Source: Diphasiastrum complanatum
Lineage: Eukaryota > Streptophyta > Lycopodiopsida > Lycopodiales > Lycopodiaceae
Reading direction: 5' to 3'
Assembly: GCA_029204225.1 (NCBI GenBank)
Contig: CM055114.1
Coordinates: 11,035,634-11,099,633, forward strand
DNA: 64,000 bases
Position 1 is the first letter of the stretch, and every line of letters begins with the position of its first letter. Positions 10,450 to 22,498 of the stretch are shown here, piece after piece. The position numbers and the translations under genes were made by a program. The notes beneath the pieces are model-generated. The model was not told the DNA's origin. It did no database searches and saw only the letters and a program-made list of their open reading frames with translations.

Positions 10450-11637
10450 GCCAATGCAGATGCAACAGTTTCAAGGAAGATTCAGCTTCAACAGGGTACG
10501 CAAGGGAGCTTTGTGCAACCAATGATATACGGGAAAGAGCTTGGGGAAGTAATGATCCCTCTTTGCTCTTATCAGACCTGTTACAAGAGGGAAGTCCTGG
10601 CTGCAATAGTTCTCAGAAAGATTGCCCTTCAAGTCTGTACGCGGAAGAGATTTGTGCAAGCAATGATCCCTTTTTACTCTTATCACGCCTGTTACATAAG
10701 GAAATTCCAGTCTGCAACAGTTCTAAGGAAGATTCGGCTTCAAGCCGACACGCGAAGGACTTTTGCCCAAGCAATGATCCCTCTTTACTCTTATCAGTTA
10801 CAAGAGGGAAGTCCTGGCTGCAACAGTTGTCAGGAAGCTTCCGCTTCTGTACGCGAAAGAGATTTGTGCAAGCAATGATACCTCTTTACTCTTATCACGC
10901 CTGTTGATTAATGCTGAAACTTCTGGCTGCAGCAGTTCTGAGAAAGGCAGCAAATCTGAATTATATTCACATTTCAACAATTTATCTGTGAATAACTGCT
11001 CCAGAACCCAGCTTGGACCATCGAGTACCCAGGTAGCATCTTCCTGCTACTCGTGTTTAGACCAATACACTGTTTTTGACGGTTCAGCTAAAACGTATCC
11101 TTTTTACTTCCGGTCTCAGCCTGCAGTCTTCAGAAGAACTGATCTTATTGAGAATCTGAATGGAATGCTTGATAAATTGCAGTGCGAATCATAAGTCTCT
11201 GAGCGGTGGAAGGAAAAGTTCACGAAGGTTACTAAAGAGAGCACAATGAAATGCAGTGAAGCAATATCCAGCTGTGCTGATCTGTCGCCGCAGGCAAGTG
11301 GAGTAGAACTGCGAAACGTAGACTGTGCGCCCACATATTTGCTGCCTGGTGAAGGAGAGGAGCTGGTAGTCATTGAAGACTTTTTTGTTATTGTCGGCAA
11401 AGATTCTAATTCAAGAGGGAGAAATGTACGTGAAAAATTGCTGTCAGCGGTCTGAAAATGAGGATTTTGAGAATGAAGTGGAAAAGTTTTATGAGATCAG
11501 ATGCCGTGACTGGAGCTTAAACACAGAGAGCGGAGTCGAGGTGGGAGAAACCATTCACAATGAATTCTCTAGCCACCGAGCAGTAATGAAATCAAAAGCT
11601 ACAGATGAGCTGCTAGATAATTGGCTGATTTTGTGAT
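10450..11637 (+). pseudogene. Unrecognised gene with 37-residue repeats, copy 1 (broken)
   Basis: Direct homologue of 30.7-32.3 kb. It lacks the N-terminal domain seen there and starts inside the repeat array. Repeats of the form SNDPSLLLSRLLHEE.PGCNSSKEDSAS..YA..IC are visible from about 10470 to 10910. The C-terminal domain follows, ending in DELLDNWLIL and a TGA at 11635. Lesions are a frameshift near 10797, a nonsense TAA at 11192-11194 where the other copy reads TCA, and another frameshift near 11430. It is fused on the left to gypsy sequence. I do not recognise the family. Similarity to the other copy continues about 60 bp past the stop. Confidence 0.75.
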
Positions 11638-11699
11638 CCTACTGAGGAAGACCGTGGGCCGAATATCTTGTTTTCTGTAGTTTTATTAAACGATCAGAA

Positions 11700-12019
11700 C
11701 GTACTGCCCCTAGTGTGCCTAAATAAGCAAAATTTTCTAATCTTGATGTATTCTTTTACGGACTGTACGGTATAAGTGAAACGAATTGCTTCTCTTTCTG
11801 CTTGAGAGACAAATAGCTTAAGAACTCTTTTACTATATGTACATTCTGTGCGCAATGACCGCATGGCATGGGAATACAATATTTCAAATTTTGTATACCT
11901 TGAACAAGAGTGAACAAAAATTCTAAACATCAAAAGAGTTTCTGCTACATTGCAAGCTCCTGAAATGCGGAGCAATTTTTTTAAAGTATGATAGCTAGTC
12001 GATTATAAAAACCCGATGG
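11700..12019. other. Unassigned interval
   Basis: A short stretch between the end of the duplicated gene block and the start of the segmental duplication. No coding or repeat assignment. Confidence 0.4.
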
Positions 12020-12361
12020 TATACTTCAACATTGAATGTTTTTAAGATGCAGTTTTTCTGACTCTCAGCCACCTCAGAGAACAATGCTTTCCGCAATTAG
12101 AATTTGCTAGAAACTTTCATTATTCACACAACTATATAACAGCTTGTTGATTTGTGGTAGAAAGCCTGTATGTATATGAATGAAAATTTTAAAAGCTTTT
12201 TCAGAATAACAATATTATTACAGACTGGAGTCTGGGATATGACCGTTTTGACCACACTTCTCCTATTCTGCATGAAACTAAATTCTGATTATTGTTTTTA
12301 TTAAAGGGAAACATTTGTTCCACTTACATTCTCACAAATTTGCTTCAATCCAAGGACGCTT

Positions 12362-12372
12362 GAGAGAGAGAA

Positions 12373-12428
<56 letters not shown>
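12362..12428. repeat. (GA)n microsatellite
   Basis: Slightly interrupted GA tract. The homologous tract in copy 2 (38770-38870) is about 100 bp and nearly pure. Confidence 0.95.
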
Positions 12429-12429
<1 letters not shown>

Positions 12430-12674
12430 ACATGGAGGAGGTAGTAGATAGTTTTTTAGGAATATTTCTTTTTATATCCCCCTTACCTTCTGGGTTAAAA
12501 AGTCAACCTCGGAAGTAAGGGCACCCTTTCCCAAAGAGCTGACATAAACTTGCCCACTCAAATGATGACACATAGGTTGGAGGTAGCACTCTACCTCCAA
12601 CATGTGGCTTGTCTCCACATTTATGCTAGCAGGGGCAACTGCCAGTGACAACCTCCATCATGGGCCGGCCCACC

Positions 12675-12675
<1 letters not shown>

Positions 12676-12721
<46 letters not shown>
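12676..12721. repeat. (GA)n microsatellite
   Basis: GA tract inside the segmental duplication. The homologous tract in copy 2 (39117-39231) is about 115 bp. A third short GA run at 12968-12989 corresponds to the 112-bp tract at 39471-39582. Confidence 0.95.
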
Positions 12722-12722
<1 letters not shown>

Positions 12723-13074
12723 TGGATATAAGCATTGTTATACACAACGTGATTCTAGTGTTTTCATTGGCCACGTGCCCTAAAACTTCTATGACACCTT
12801 GCAGTTGACGTGCAGTGGACGAGCATTGTTGAAGAATTTTTCAAGAATTTTTTAGAAAGAAATGTTAGAGAGAGAAAGTGTGAGAGAGATATAAAAGGGT
12901 GATAGAGAGAGAGCATGTTGATATTTTAGGGTTAGGGTTTTAGGCTTTGGAGGTAAAAAATCATGAGTTGAGAGAGAGAGAGAGAGAGACTACAAAACAT
13001 GCTCTGTGCATTTTGATTGGGTTTTGGCCTAATGATGGTAAAACATCTGTACTTCATATAAAGGAATTTTTGTT

Positions 13075-13362
13075 GGCTACAGTGATTGTAGAAAGGGATA
13101 TAGGAATTATGGTCCTATCTCTAAGAAAGTAAAAGTAAGTAGAGATGTACTCTTTGATGAATCTCATCATGCTAAGGTGATGAGAGCTCATCTCAATCAC
13201 ATGTTTTCGAAGATCTTGCAAAGGCCGAGGAGGAATCAAGGAGAGGAAGACTTTGAGGATCTTGCTCAAAATCTGAGAAGGCCGAGGAGTTCTATAAGGC
13301 ACAAGGCCGAGCCATCAAGGCTCACCTACATTGAGAAAGGGCAAGCAATGGGAAGACACTAA
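13075..13362 (+). pseudogene. Ty1/copia integrase-RT linker fragment
   Basis: On the plus strand a segment reading GIFVGYSD, YGPISKK and SRDVLFDES matches the end of copia integrase and the linker before RT. An ELF-like tail of about 60 residues follows and ends at a TAA near 13360. Just past it the copia block runs on the opposite strand, so this is an internal inversion or fusion. The same chimera exists at 41.1-41.5 kb. Confidence 0.75.
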
Positions 13363-13384
13363 TCCTTTCAATTTTAACAAATAC

Positions 13385-15740
13385 ATTTGAAAAACTTTCA
13401 AATCTATTAAATTTGGCTTTTTGCCATACAAAGCTTCATATTGTGTGATTCCACCAATAGCACTATTAGGAAGCCTATTACATAAAAAATTTGCACATTT
13501 AATGCTTCTCCCAAAAAAGAAATGGGTAGAGCGACATCAAGTCTAATAGCTTTAGTACATTCACATAAAGATCTATTTTTTCTCTTGGCCAACCCATTTT
13601 GTTGGAAGGTGTAAGTACATGTAAACTCTCACTCTATGCCATTAGATTCACAAAAATCTCTCATGCTATTGGAGATGTATACTCCTCCATTATCACATCT
13701 TAACACTTTGATGCTAGCATTAAGGTGCATCTCAACAAGAGATTTAAACTTCACAAATGAATCATACACAAAGCTTTTCTTAGGAAATAAATAGATCCAA
13801 GTGTATCTTGTACAATCATCTATGAAAGTAACATACATCAAAGCACCAACATTAGATTCATGTGAAAATGAATGCACATCCGAGTGTATAATATCAAGAG
13901 GAGAGGTAGATCTTGTCAAAGATCTCTTGCATTAGAGGATGTTTAAACACAAAAAGGGCCTTTTGTCAATATTCCTTTTTCATTTTTGTTCACTTTTCTT
14001 TTGTACATGTGGCCCAATAGTTTCTTGACATAGTGGCTTTAACGTAACGTTACTTCTTTGAGTCACATTTTGAGTCTACACTAAAAATGGCATAACTTTT
14101 GATTGCCAAATCAAAATCCGACGAAAACTGGTGCTTTGGAACGAGCACTTTCCAACAATATATTACATGTCATACTTTTGAATTACTACTTAAAAGTTAT
14201 AACAATTCAAAGATATTGGTTGATAATAGGGACAAAATGCGAAAGAGATCTTGGCACAAATTCATATGCGGCCCTTTTTGAACTCAAACTTCCTCTAATG
14301 AATGGTTGCTTATGTGTCTTGGAAAGACCACAAGCTTCACAAAGCTTGCCACATTTTGAAATGGATTTGGGAAGGCCGAGTGCCAGCTCCTTGGAAATCA
14401 TAGACTCCATTGCTTGATAGTTAGGATGTCCTAACCTCTTGTGCCATAACTTCATTTGAGATAGCTCATCCTTTGCCATGTTCACACTTCCAATAACAAC
14501 ATTACCATCCAACTTGAATAATCTATGTGGCTTAATGCCACTAGAAATACACTTATCATACTTCATTATGGAACAAACTCCATGTTTGTACATCTAGTCC
14601 ATTATCAATTAGTTGTCCAACAATCAACAAATTTCTTATGATGGATGGTACATATAGAACATTATCAAGATCTATTCTCTTAGAAGATCCAAGACATAAT
14701 GGAATAGATCCTATGCCATCTATCTTACATTTTTTATCACTTGTAGTGAATATGAACTTCTTAGAATCATTGTAAGAAAGTAAGGTAGAGAAAAAGTCCT
14801 TGTTGTCTGACATGTGGGAGCTAGCCCCACTATAAATCCACCATATGTCCTTGCTTGATGTTGATGTTGTAGATGCCATCAAGGATGAGTTCCAATCATC
14901 CTCCTCCTCCTCAATCACAAGATTGCCTTGGTTTTCATTCTCTTGAGCATTCTTCTTCTTGTAGCACTCGGAAGCAAAATGTCCTTTTTTTCCACAAAAG
15001 AAACATTTTAGCTTTGATTTGTCTTTCTTGGTTTTGCCTTTGGAGCTTGATTCGTCATCCTTGTCCTTGGCCTCCTTGATCTGGTTCTTGTTGGATGGAT
15101 GAGCCTTCTTTTTGCCTTTGAATGAGAAATTGGCCTTCTCATCACCTCCTTGCAAGGACATGGATCCCATTCTTGATTTAAAGTGTTGCATCTTACTCTC
15201 CTCGGCCACAAGCACATTATGGAGCTTTTCAATAGTAGGTATCTTATCTTGAATGACAAAAAAATAGACTTGATTAGAGTAAGCTTCACTTAGTCCATTT
15301 AGAATGACTTGCTCAAGTTCATTGTCCTGAATTTCCTCTCCTATTGAAGCCAATTCTTTGTTTAAGGATCTGATCCTAAGCACATACTCTTGTGCACTCT
15401 CTCCACTTCCTTTCATGCTTTGAAGTACTTGATTCATAAGCATGAGTATTCTTGAAGTGTTCTTGGATTCATAAATGCTCTTTAATGAATCTCAAGCCTC
15501 CTTGGCCGAGATACAAGATGACACCTCTTTCAAGAGGTCATTGCTCACATTCATCTTGATGCAATGTAAGGCTAATCTTGCCTTTTTCTTGCACCTCACT
15601 TGCTCATCCTCATCTTCTAGAACAATATCAAAGAGATAATGGAGAACTAAAAGTAATTCCATTCTCACTTTCTAAATGGAATAGTTAGTGTATGTGAGTC
15701 TCTCACTTGCTTCAAGCAAAAATCCACCCATGGATGTCAT
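13385..15740 (-). pseudogene. Ty1/copia gag-protease-integrase block (family A)
   Basis: Minus strand from ATG 15740. Gag carries a UBN2-type middle part, a basic Ser/Lys-rich stretch and the zinc knuckle CFFCGKKGHFASEC near 14990. The protease region reads WWIYSGASSHM, with Y for the usual D in the IDSGAS active site. A GAG-pre-integrase block (LWHKRLGHPNYQAM) follows near 14440. The integrase core lies around 13919-13629 (DIIHSDVHSF, FIDDCTRYTWIYLF, RCDNGGVY), and the VAERKNRS-like part near 13590. RT and RNase H are missing. Gag contains stops, for example after the first 17 codons or so. A long gag-protease stretch remains open from 15443 to 14556. Confidence 0.85.
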
Positions 15741-16323
15741 TATGAATAATTTTTCTCTTGAAATTCACATAGATTTCACTCAATGTAATGATCTAAGGTA
15801 GACTTCTTGCACTCTAGACGATTCTAGTCTCGTCCCAATCCATATAGCACAAAGCTATATTGATGGTACAATGAGATCACTACCAATGTATAGCAAATCA
15901 CTCCCTAGATCTATGATTTTCGGCAATCAACTCCCTAGAAGCTTTCACTCTCTATTAAGATTTGATAAATCAATTTTTTGGGCCTGATCTAAGCTTAAAA
16001 ACATTCACCACAATGAATCATTACAAGATCTAATTATAGATTTGGAAACTATGAAGCTAGATCTCAACAATGCACCAAAAAACTTTTTGTTTTTGGTTTT
16101 GTGTATAAAATGTTAGATAAATTCAAAGTTAGGCTCTTCTGATATAGGTCCAATATAGACTCACACATGTGAACAATACACCTATAGCCAAAAACTCAAT
16201 TTGATCCCAAAATATTGATGCTACCACTCACTTCTAGCTCGCCCTCACAATATTTGATCAAATACTCAAAAAGATGCTATTTTGGGTGTGTTCATTGATC
16301 ATAATCATTTCTACTTATAATTG
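15741..16323 (-). other. Untranslated leader of copia family A
   Basis: The interval between the gag start at 15740 and the primer site at 16324-16335, read on the minus strand. No ORF is visible. The left 150 bp is shared with the second copy; beyond 15891 it is unique in the window. Confidence 0.6.
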
Positions 16324-16335
16324 GCTCTGATACCA
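16324..16335 (-). promoter_or_regulatory. Primer binding site of copia family A
   Basis: GCTCTGATACCA on the plus strand, which is TGGTATCAGAGC on the minus strand. It directly abuts TGTGGAAATCTG, the presumed inner end of the 5' LTR to its right. Confidence 0.85.
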
Positions 16336-17285
16336 TGTGGAAATCTGAAAATTTTGGACCTTAATTGGATCTACAATAGATCCACAAGTGGTGTTGCATG
16401 CCAATTAGATAGATCAATCTCAAATCTAATGTCTATGTTTAGATCTAGATGAAAGCAAGAACAACTTGATTAATGATCAATATACTTCAAGATCAGCCTC
16501 AGACATGTGAAATACTGTCAGTGTACGGACAATGAGCAGAGATCATAGTACATTATTCATTGATAGCATTCAATGCAAGAAATCACAATATAGATGTGAA
16601 AAACAAGGATATGCATTAAAATCAAGATTGGATTATTTATGTCGCAGGAAGCGGAGAACTCTGATCAGTGTCGCGAAAGCGAAGCTGTCTTTGATTTCGT
16701 TTTCGTTTTCGTATTCGCAAACAATTTCATGTCTTTGAATTTTTCTTTTGCGGGGAAGCTTTTACAGGAACCTAGACACTTGACTGCACATCATAGAACA
16801 CATTTCTTTCTAGCAATCAAGACAGACGACACAAGACAAGGAGGTGCACAAAAATAGAGCGACTATATTATCAATATAATTTTTACAACGAGATTGTCAG
16901 TGTCTCGCTCATTGGTGGAATGACACTCTGCTCTTTCGCTGTGTTCTACTCATTGGCAAACTTTCATGCACAGCTCTAGTATTTTCCTTTCTGCTCTATT
17001 CGCTACCTCTCTCTCTATCTCTTACAAATATTTCTGTCTATTGTCTTCTTACGTTTATGATCCAGAAAGGATAGTTTATACCTCCACAGTGTGGAGTTTA
17101 CAAGATGGCTTAACGCAGAATCACAAGACTAGTTAAGGCTAATCAACTAATCAGTTAGTCTCCGTCGTTGCCTCTCGTTTCACCTGGGTGTGAAGTCTAT
17201 GGCTCCAAGCCTGTTGAGCTGCCAGCTGGCAGCGCAAAAGACTCCCCTTCGTTTGTTTCGTTTGCTTTTGTTCTTTTAGTTTATT
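16336..17285 (-). repeat. LTR sequences of two adjoining copia elements (limits uncertain)
   Basis: The left part should be the 5' LTR of family A, since it abuts the primer site. The right part should hold the 3' LTR of the copia element at 17.3-19.5 kb, whose coding end is at 17.3 kb. Without second copies I cannot place the LTR-LTR boundary. No reliable gene is present; short open frames at 16532-16857 look like chance. Confidence 0.45.
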
Positions 17286-17289
17286 TCAT

Positions 17290-19470
17290 TTTTCGTCCCT
17301 TTGCGGTTTGCGGTCCTGGAGGTATGTTTGCGATTCACGAATGATTCGCGAATCGTTCGTGCTTCGAGTCAAGGCACATTGACTTTCACAAATTGTTCTC
17401 GTTCGACTTTCGCTTTGTGTTCGTGTTGTGACAAAGTTGCAGGAGTTCACCATTCCTGACACTCCCTCTTGAACCTTGTAGCTTTGTACGTTTAATCCAA
17501 TTGTCTTTCTTTGCTTGGCAAAGAGTGGCTTGTCGAGCGGCTTTGTGAGCAGATTTGCAATCATGTCTTCTAATTTTATGTACTAGACCTAGAGCTCTCC
17601 TTTCGAGATCAAATCTCGAATGTGATGGTACTTCAGATGTATGTGTTTTGTCTTGGAATGGAAGACAGGATCCTGGGACATATATATGGCACTCTAAGAG
17701 TCCATCATCATCGTGCTTGGCCCTTCTTGTGGTATCCCGATTGCCTCCAGCATCATCTACAGCCACACTACCTCATTTTCCACCTTTGAAGCTACGACAT
17801 ATTTAGCTTCGCAAGAGGATTGAGCCACCAAGATTTGCTTTTTGCATATCCAGCTGATTGCAGCTCCGCACGCTATTGTACATCCTCTAGTAATGGACTT
17901 GTTGTCATCTTTGCAGCTTGCCCAACTTGCATCACTATAGTGGTGCAACTCGAATCCTTTTTTTTTGTTTTCAACTCTATAGGTTAATCCCATATTCTGG
18001 GTACCCTTCAGATACTATAGAATTCGTTGTGCCATTTGCCAATGTGCCAGGCCAGGATTGGAAGAGAATTGGCTCAAGGCATAAACATATAAAGCTAAAT
18101 CGGGTCTGGTACAAATTGTAAGGTACATTAGACTACCGATTAAGTTCTGGTAGGGTATACCTGCCATCTTTTGTTTTTCCTCTTCTGTTTTTGGGCAATC
18201 CTGCTTCGTGAGCTTGGCTCCAACTATCATTGGTGTGGCCTTCTCTTTGCAATCCATCATGTGGTACTGCTTTAGCACTTTTCTGGCATATTCTGACTGA
18301 CTCAAGCACATTTCGCCCTTTGTTCTATCTCTTCTGATCTCCAGCCCTAGGCATTTCATTGCTTCTACAAGATTTGTGATTTCGTAGCTTTCAGAAATCT
18401 GACTCTTTGTATCTTTGATTAGCATCAAGGAATTTCCTATCATTAGCGAATCATCTACGAAAATGGTCAGTATCACAAAATCCTTTCCTGCTCTTTTAAT
18501 GTAGACATTGCAGTCTGGTTGAGTAGGATTGAAGTCTAGAGACTTCCGAAGACCATCAAGCTTTTTATACCAGGCTTGTGATGCCTGTATTAGATAATAG
18601 ATGCATCTCTGCAACTGATAGACATATTGTTAGTTGTCGGGGTCTTCATAGTCTTCAGGTTGCTTCATGAAGATTTCCTCCTCTAGATCTCCGTGGAGAA
18701 AGGCTGTTTTCACATCAATCTGGTGAATTTCCAGATTGTGTTGTGTGGCGTATGCAAGGAGTAGCCTTATGCTTGTCATCTTGACTATGGGCGAATATGT
18801 GTCAAAATAATCAACACCATATCTCTTCGTGTAGCCCTTCGTGACAAGACTTGCTTTGTAGCGGCCAATAGTGCCATTTGATTCTTCTTCTTCTTGTATA
18901 CCCACTTGCAGTCGACTGTTTTTCTATTTTTTGGCAGTGGCTCTAATGTCCATGTCTCATTTTGCCTCATCGACTCGATCTCCTCTAACATTGTCTGCTT
19001 TCAAAATTCTCCCTCTGGACTCTGGATAGCTTCTTGGTATGTTGTTGGCTCTTCAGTGAAGTTGCGGTATTCGTACTATGTGTCTTCGCTCCACTGAAGA
19101 TTGTCAGAATAACGGTCTGGAGGTCTTCTTTGTCTTGGTGACCTTCGAGGTTCGTTTCGTTGCTGTTTGAACGTTTCTTGTTCGTAGGGTCGATCCTCTG
19201 CTTCCTGCTGCTCTGGAGTCTGGGGCTCTGCATTCTGATTTTATGTCTATCCTCGATCTCCCTCTTGAATAGGCAGCAGTGTGAAGATCTCATGGCCTCT
19301 TTCGTCTTTCAGTCCAGGGAATGTGGACTCATCAAACTCCACATCTCTGTTCAAAACAACCCTTTTGTGGTTGGATCATAGAGTCTGTACACTTGTGTTC
19401 TGTTCGAATAGCCGACAAATTCAATTTATAGATCAGACTCCAAACAAAAAGAAAAATACCCCTCACCTGA
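17290..19470 (-). pseudogene. Ty1/copia 3' half: integrase tail, RT, RNase H
   Basis: Read from 19470 to 17290 on the minus strand. The integrase C-terminus and linker have VYRLYDP, DVEFDES and a PRRSPRQRRPPDRY block near 19150. RT begins at the MLEEIESMRQNETW segment near 18990, then DVKTAFLHGDLEEEIFM near 18700. The active-site box is FVDDSLMIG near 18450. The GSLMYLTICTRPDL block follows near 18120. RNase H shows YSDASWA at about 17930 and LTKPLDKPLF near 17550. Several stops and frameshifts, for example at the RT start, make it non-functional. It differs in sequence from the family at 48.6-52 kb. Confidence 0.85.
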
Positions 19471-19659
19471 TTTAACGAATCATCAAAAACAGTTGATTAC
19501 AAAATCTGACATTCAAAAGGTACGGAATATTATTTGCTGCTCATCCTGTTGTTTGCAAAAGCTGAGTATCAGAGAGATTGAAGAATTAAGATCAAACTTC
19601 TTTTTATGAAGTAAGGATGCGAGAAATTACTATTTGTATGCAACAGTGAGGCCGGACAA

Positions 19660-20940
19660 AAACTCATTTTCATATTTTTTAAATGCTTTGTAGGTTTGTT
19701 GCAAAGCTTACAAAGCAGTTCATGCAATCGGAAACTCACGGCTTCAACGAATGCATGCACGACTTCAGAAAGACCCAACATTATGGGGATCCTTACAGGG
19801 TCGAACTGTTTCTCCAGATGCTTTAAATGCAACTGCTTGGCTAAAGCATTTCATAGATGTGCATGAAGAGAAATTGCCTAATTCTTTATATTTTCACTTG
19901 CCAGATAATTTTACAGAATTAGAAATATTCTTGATGTACAAAGAGTTACTCATATTTTTTTAGAATTTGGAAAAGAGATTTTGGAGTGGTAAAGATTTCT
20001 AAAAATTCACAAATGACAGTATGCTCCACTTGCGAGTTGTTAAAGTCTTCAAAACAACTTGCAAAGACCAATTACGAGAAAGGTAAATATTAATCAAATT
20101 TGTCAATCATTTTAATACTTTCTGTTTTGAAAAAAATTATGTTGGAGTCTTTTTTAATACCATTATGGTATGATCTTTAAAGAGTTCAATTTTTACTTAA
20201 CATTCCATCGACTCAAATCAAGCTTGTTGTGCTGTCTCCCTTGAAGTCCTTGCTAGAAGAACAAAAGGTGCAAGGAGAACATCGTGAGATTGATCCATTT
20301 GCCTCGTTAAATTTTTTGGAATCAAGTATTCAAGCAACTTATCATTTTTTTGATGAGTTTGATCAACATTGGTGGATGGACTTTTTTGAGGAACAAAAAA
20401 TCAGTTTTCTCAGTCTCGAACATACATCAACAACTGAAGAATTTCATTGGCCTCATAAATTAGGAACATTAACTACAACTGTCGAACCTTCAGATCTTCT
20501 TCAAGATAATGATTTCCTGCAACTTGTGCAAGGTGAGGAACGTGGATTGCCAAAGTTCTTGGTTTTATTCAAAATAGCAATCAAACAAAAGTACTACGTG
20601 TCCATTGGTTGCACACCACTTCAACGAATGCTTTTTTGGGAAGGTACGAACTCGAAATGTTGCAAGTAGATCCAAAGGGCAAGAGAAAGATATTGCCAAA
20701 AAATCAACCAAGAGTCGCCGATTTGAATTTACAGGATGTAGATGTTTTGGCATTTAATTTTGAATTAATAATGACCAATCATCTACGAAAGTCCACTATA
20801 TCTATATTGAAAGAACGACTTGGATTACTGGAAAAACCATCATCCTCCACTGCTAATGAACTAAATTGGGTGGATAGACTCCTACTGTCTGGTGGAAATG
20901 CACTACTTCCAACAAACTTTGGAGAAAGACATTGAAGCGA
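19660..20940 (+). pseudogene. Unrecognised degenerate coding region
   Basis: Several plus-strand open stretches (about 19751-19963, 20229-20669 and 20609-20935) have protein-like composition with W, H and C scattered through them and lie in line with one another. A GT-type donor is plausible at 20644. I do not recognise the family. The density of frames on one strand suggests a decayed multi-exon transposon or captured gene. From about 20941 to 21333 nothing is assignable. Confidence 0.35.
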
Positions 20941-21329
20941 TTGTACCATGACATGATATAATGTCAATGGATGATAGCTATGAAGAGGCACGCCTATAAC
21001 TAGACCAGTTTTGCTACTCCCGATGTGCTCTACTACACCCCTGCTAAGTGATGGTATAATGGAATCTAAAGTCAATGTACCATTGCTACATAGGGACACA
21101 CTTGCAGTGCCTAAACTACGTACTGGCAAGGCCCTATTCTCGGCTTGTCTCCTACAGGCCAATCTCTTCCTTCTGGCAGATGTGCTTTCATTTTTCGAAG
21201 TTTTGTATGAAACATTGGTCCGTCACTGCTTGTTGGTTGGGGTTTTCAGACATGATATTCACAACCTTTGTTCATTTATCCTGCAACTCAAACACAAGTT
21301 TTTTCAGAATCAAGCAAACAATAGTGGTC

Positions 21330-21333
<4 letters not shown>

Positions 21334-21382
<49 letters not shown>
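21334..21382. repeat. (GA)n microsatellite
   Basis: Pure GA dinucleotide tract of about 49 bp, outside the segmental duplication. The following 21383-21950 is AT-rich and unassigned. Confidence 0.95.
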
Positions 21383-21385
<3 letters not shown>

Positions 21386-22001
21386 TGATGATTCTAAATT
21401 TATTATTTAAGAACATAATAGTTACTTGTTTTTTACATTTCATATTATTGAAACTTGTTGCTAAACCAATTAAATGATGACATAAACAAAACTTCAAATC
21501 TAAAACCAAATCAATATCAAACTTCTTTTTTTTGCAAGCTACTTATCATCAAAATGTTTTTATATATTGTAATAAGAACCAATGAATTAGTTCATGATCT
21601 AGAATGTATCATAATTATTTTTTAGCATACATCCTACTTCGCACTCTTAGTTTTCTTGTTAAGACCTATGTATGAGTTTTAAGGAGGACTTGAAGCCAAT
21701 GTATACATATAGATCTATCAAGCTTCTGGATGCAAATACAAAGTGTTTGAATAATTATATCTAAATTTAAAATATGGTTTCTATCCTAAACATCTATCTA
21801 AATATCATAAGAACAAAGTTTGTGCATACCACATCTCAATTTAATACGTGTTTTTAAAATCAACATTCCAAAAGTGTTCCCTGGAATTCTCCCTGATACA
21901 ATCCATCAACTCTTAAATGTTGCCAAGGGTGGGTGGAGGCAGCAGCCTAAGAAAAGGCAAGTTCACAAATCTTGACAAATTCCAACGATGCTCGTCCTTT
22001 G

Positions 22002-22498
22002 CATATCACCATGCAGGGTCCCCATTGTGCAAAGGAGGAGGCACGGGATGAGGCATGGGATGATCAACAGGATGGCATTCAATTGCTTTTTCGAATGTCT
22101 GTGGTTCACCACTGAATCCACCGAACTCTTCTGATGTAGAAGCTGAGCTGCCTGGCACATATCTCTCTTTTGAAAAGATCTAGTGAACTGTTTTTGAAAA
22201 GATCAAACAATTTGGTGAACATTCTATCCAGTCTATGTCTGAAAGCTGGGAAGAAATGAACCAGATCAGTATAATGCATGTACTGGAATGAACCTATGGA
22301 GAAAACATGCTTACTAAGTGTATCTCTAAATCTAACATAATGTTGATAAAAAATGTCAGAATTCGGTTGTACAATTCTAAAAACATGTAGATATGGCCTG
22401 AGTAGGCTGTAGAAGTGGTCCAGGTCTTCAGTAATCCCAAATTCACTAAGAAATGAACTCAAGCCTAAATCTCGTGAGGATCCTGAGGAAGAGGCCAT
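22002..22498 (-). CDS. Divergent partner ORF of H3-like cassette, copy 2
   Basis: Minus-strand frame from ATG 22498, 130 residues to a stop at 22106. After a Ser-rich start it has SSFLSEFGITEDLDHF, an aromatic-rich helical stretch, YTDLVHF and finally RLDRMFTKL. The same landmarks (FFNEFGITDRLDYF, YQDLVAL, KLDRMFTKL) appear in the partner at 55102-55407, so this is a real conserved protein family and not a chance frame. A further stretch, STSEEFGGFSGEPQTFEKA down to about 22002, may be a continuation in another frame or a second exon. The function is unknown. It lies head to head with the H3-like ORF, 802 bp apart. I cannot exclude that it is decayed. Confidence 0.55.

Larger units (their letters stand above)
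12020..15891 (+). repeat. Segmental duplication, copy 1
   Basis: Nearly the same sequence recurs in direct orientation at 38425-43834, beginning at AACATTGAATGTTTTTAAG and ending at CACCAATGTATAGC. Contents in order are a non-coding stretch, GA tracts, a plus-strand copia linker fragment and a minus-strand copia gag-integrase block. The main differences are that this copy lacks the 1.5 kb at 39617-41133, has much shorter GA tracts, and keeps about 80 bp of integrase sequence lost from the other copy near 41599. Confidence 0.9.

Noticed and set aside
10277-10606. Minus-strand 109-codon frame
   Set aside because: It is antisense to the 37-residue-repeat array and the gypsy piece; similar antisense frames appear at 30.6-31.6 kb because of the repeats.
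12924-12946. Telomere-like TTAGGGTTAGGGTTTTAGG (also near 39433)
   Set aside because: Only two or three units, irregular, and inside a duplicated non-coding block; too short for an interstitial telomere array.
16532-16857. Short frames near 16.6 kb as a gene
   Set aside because: No family match and located in an LTR region between two copia elements.
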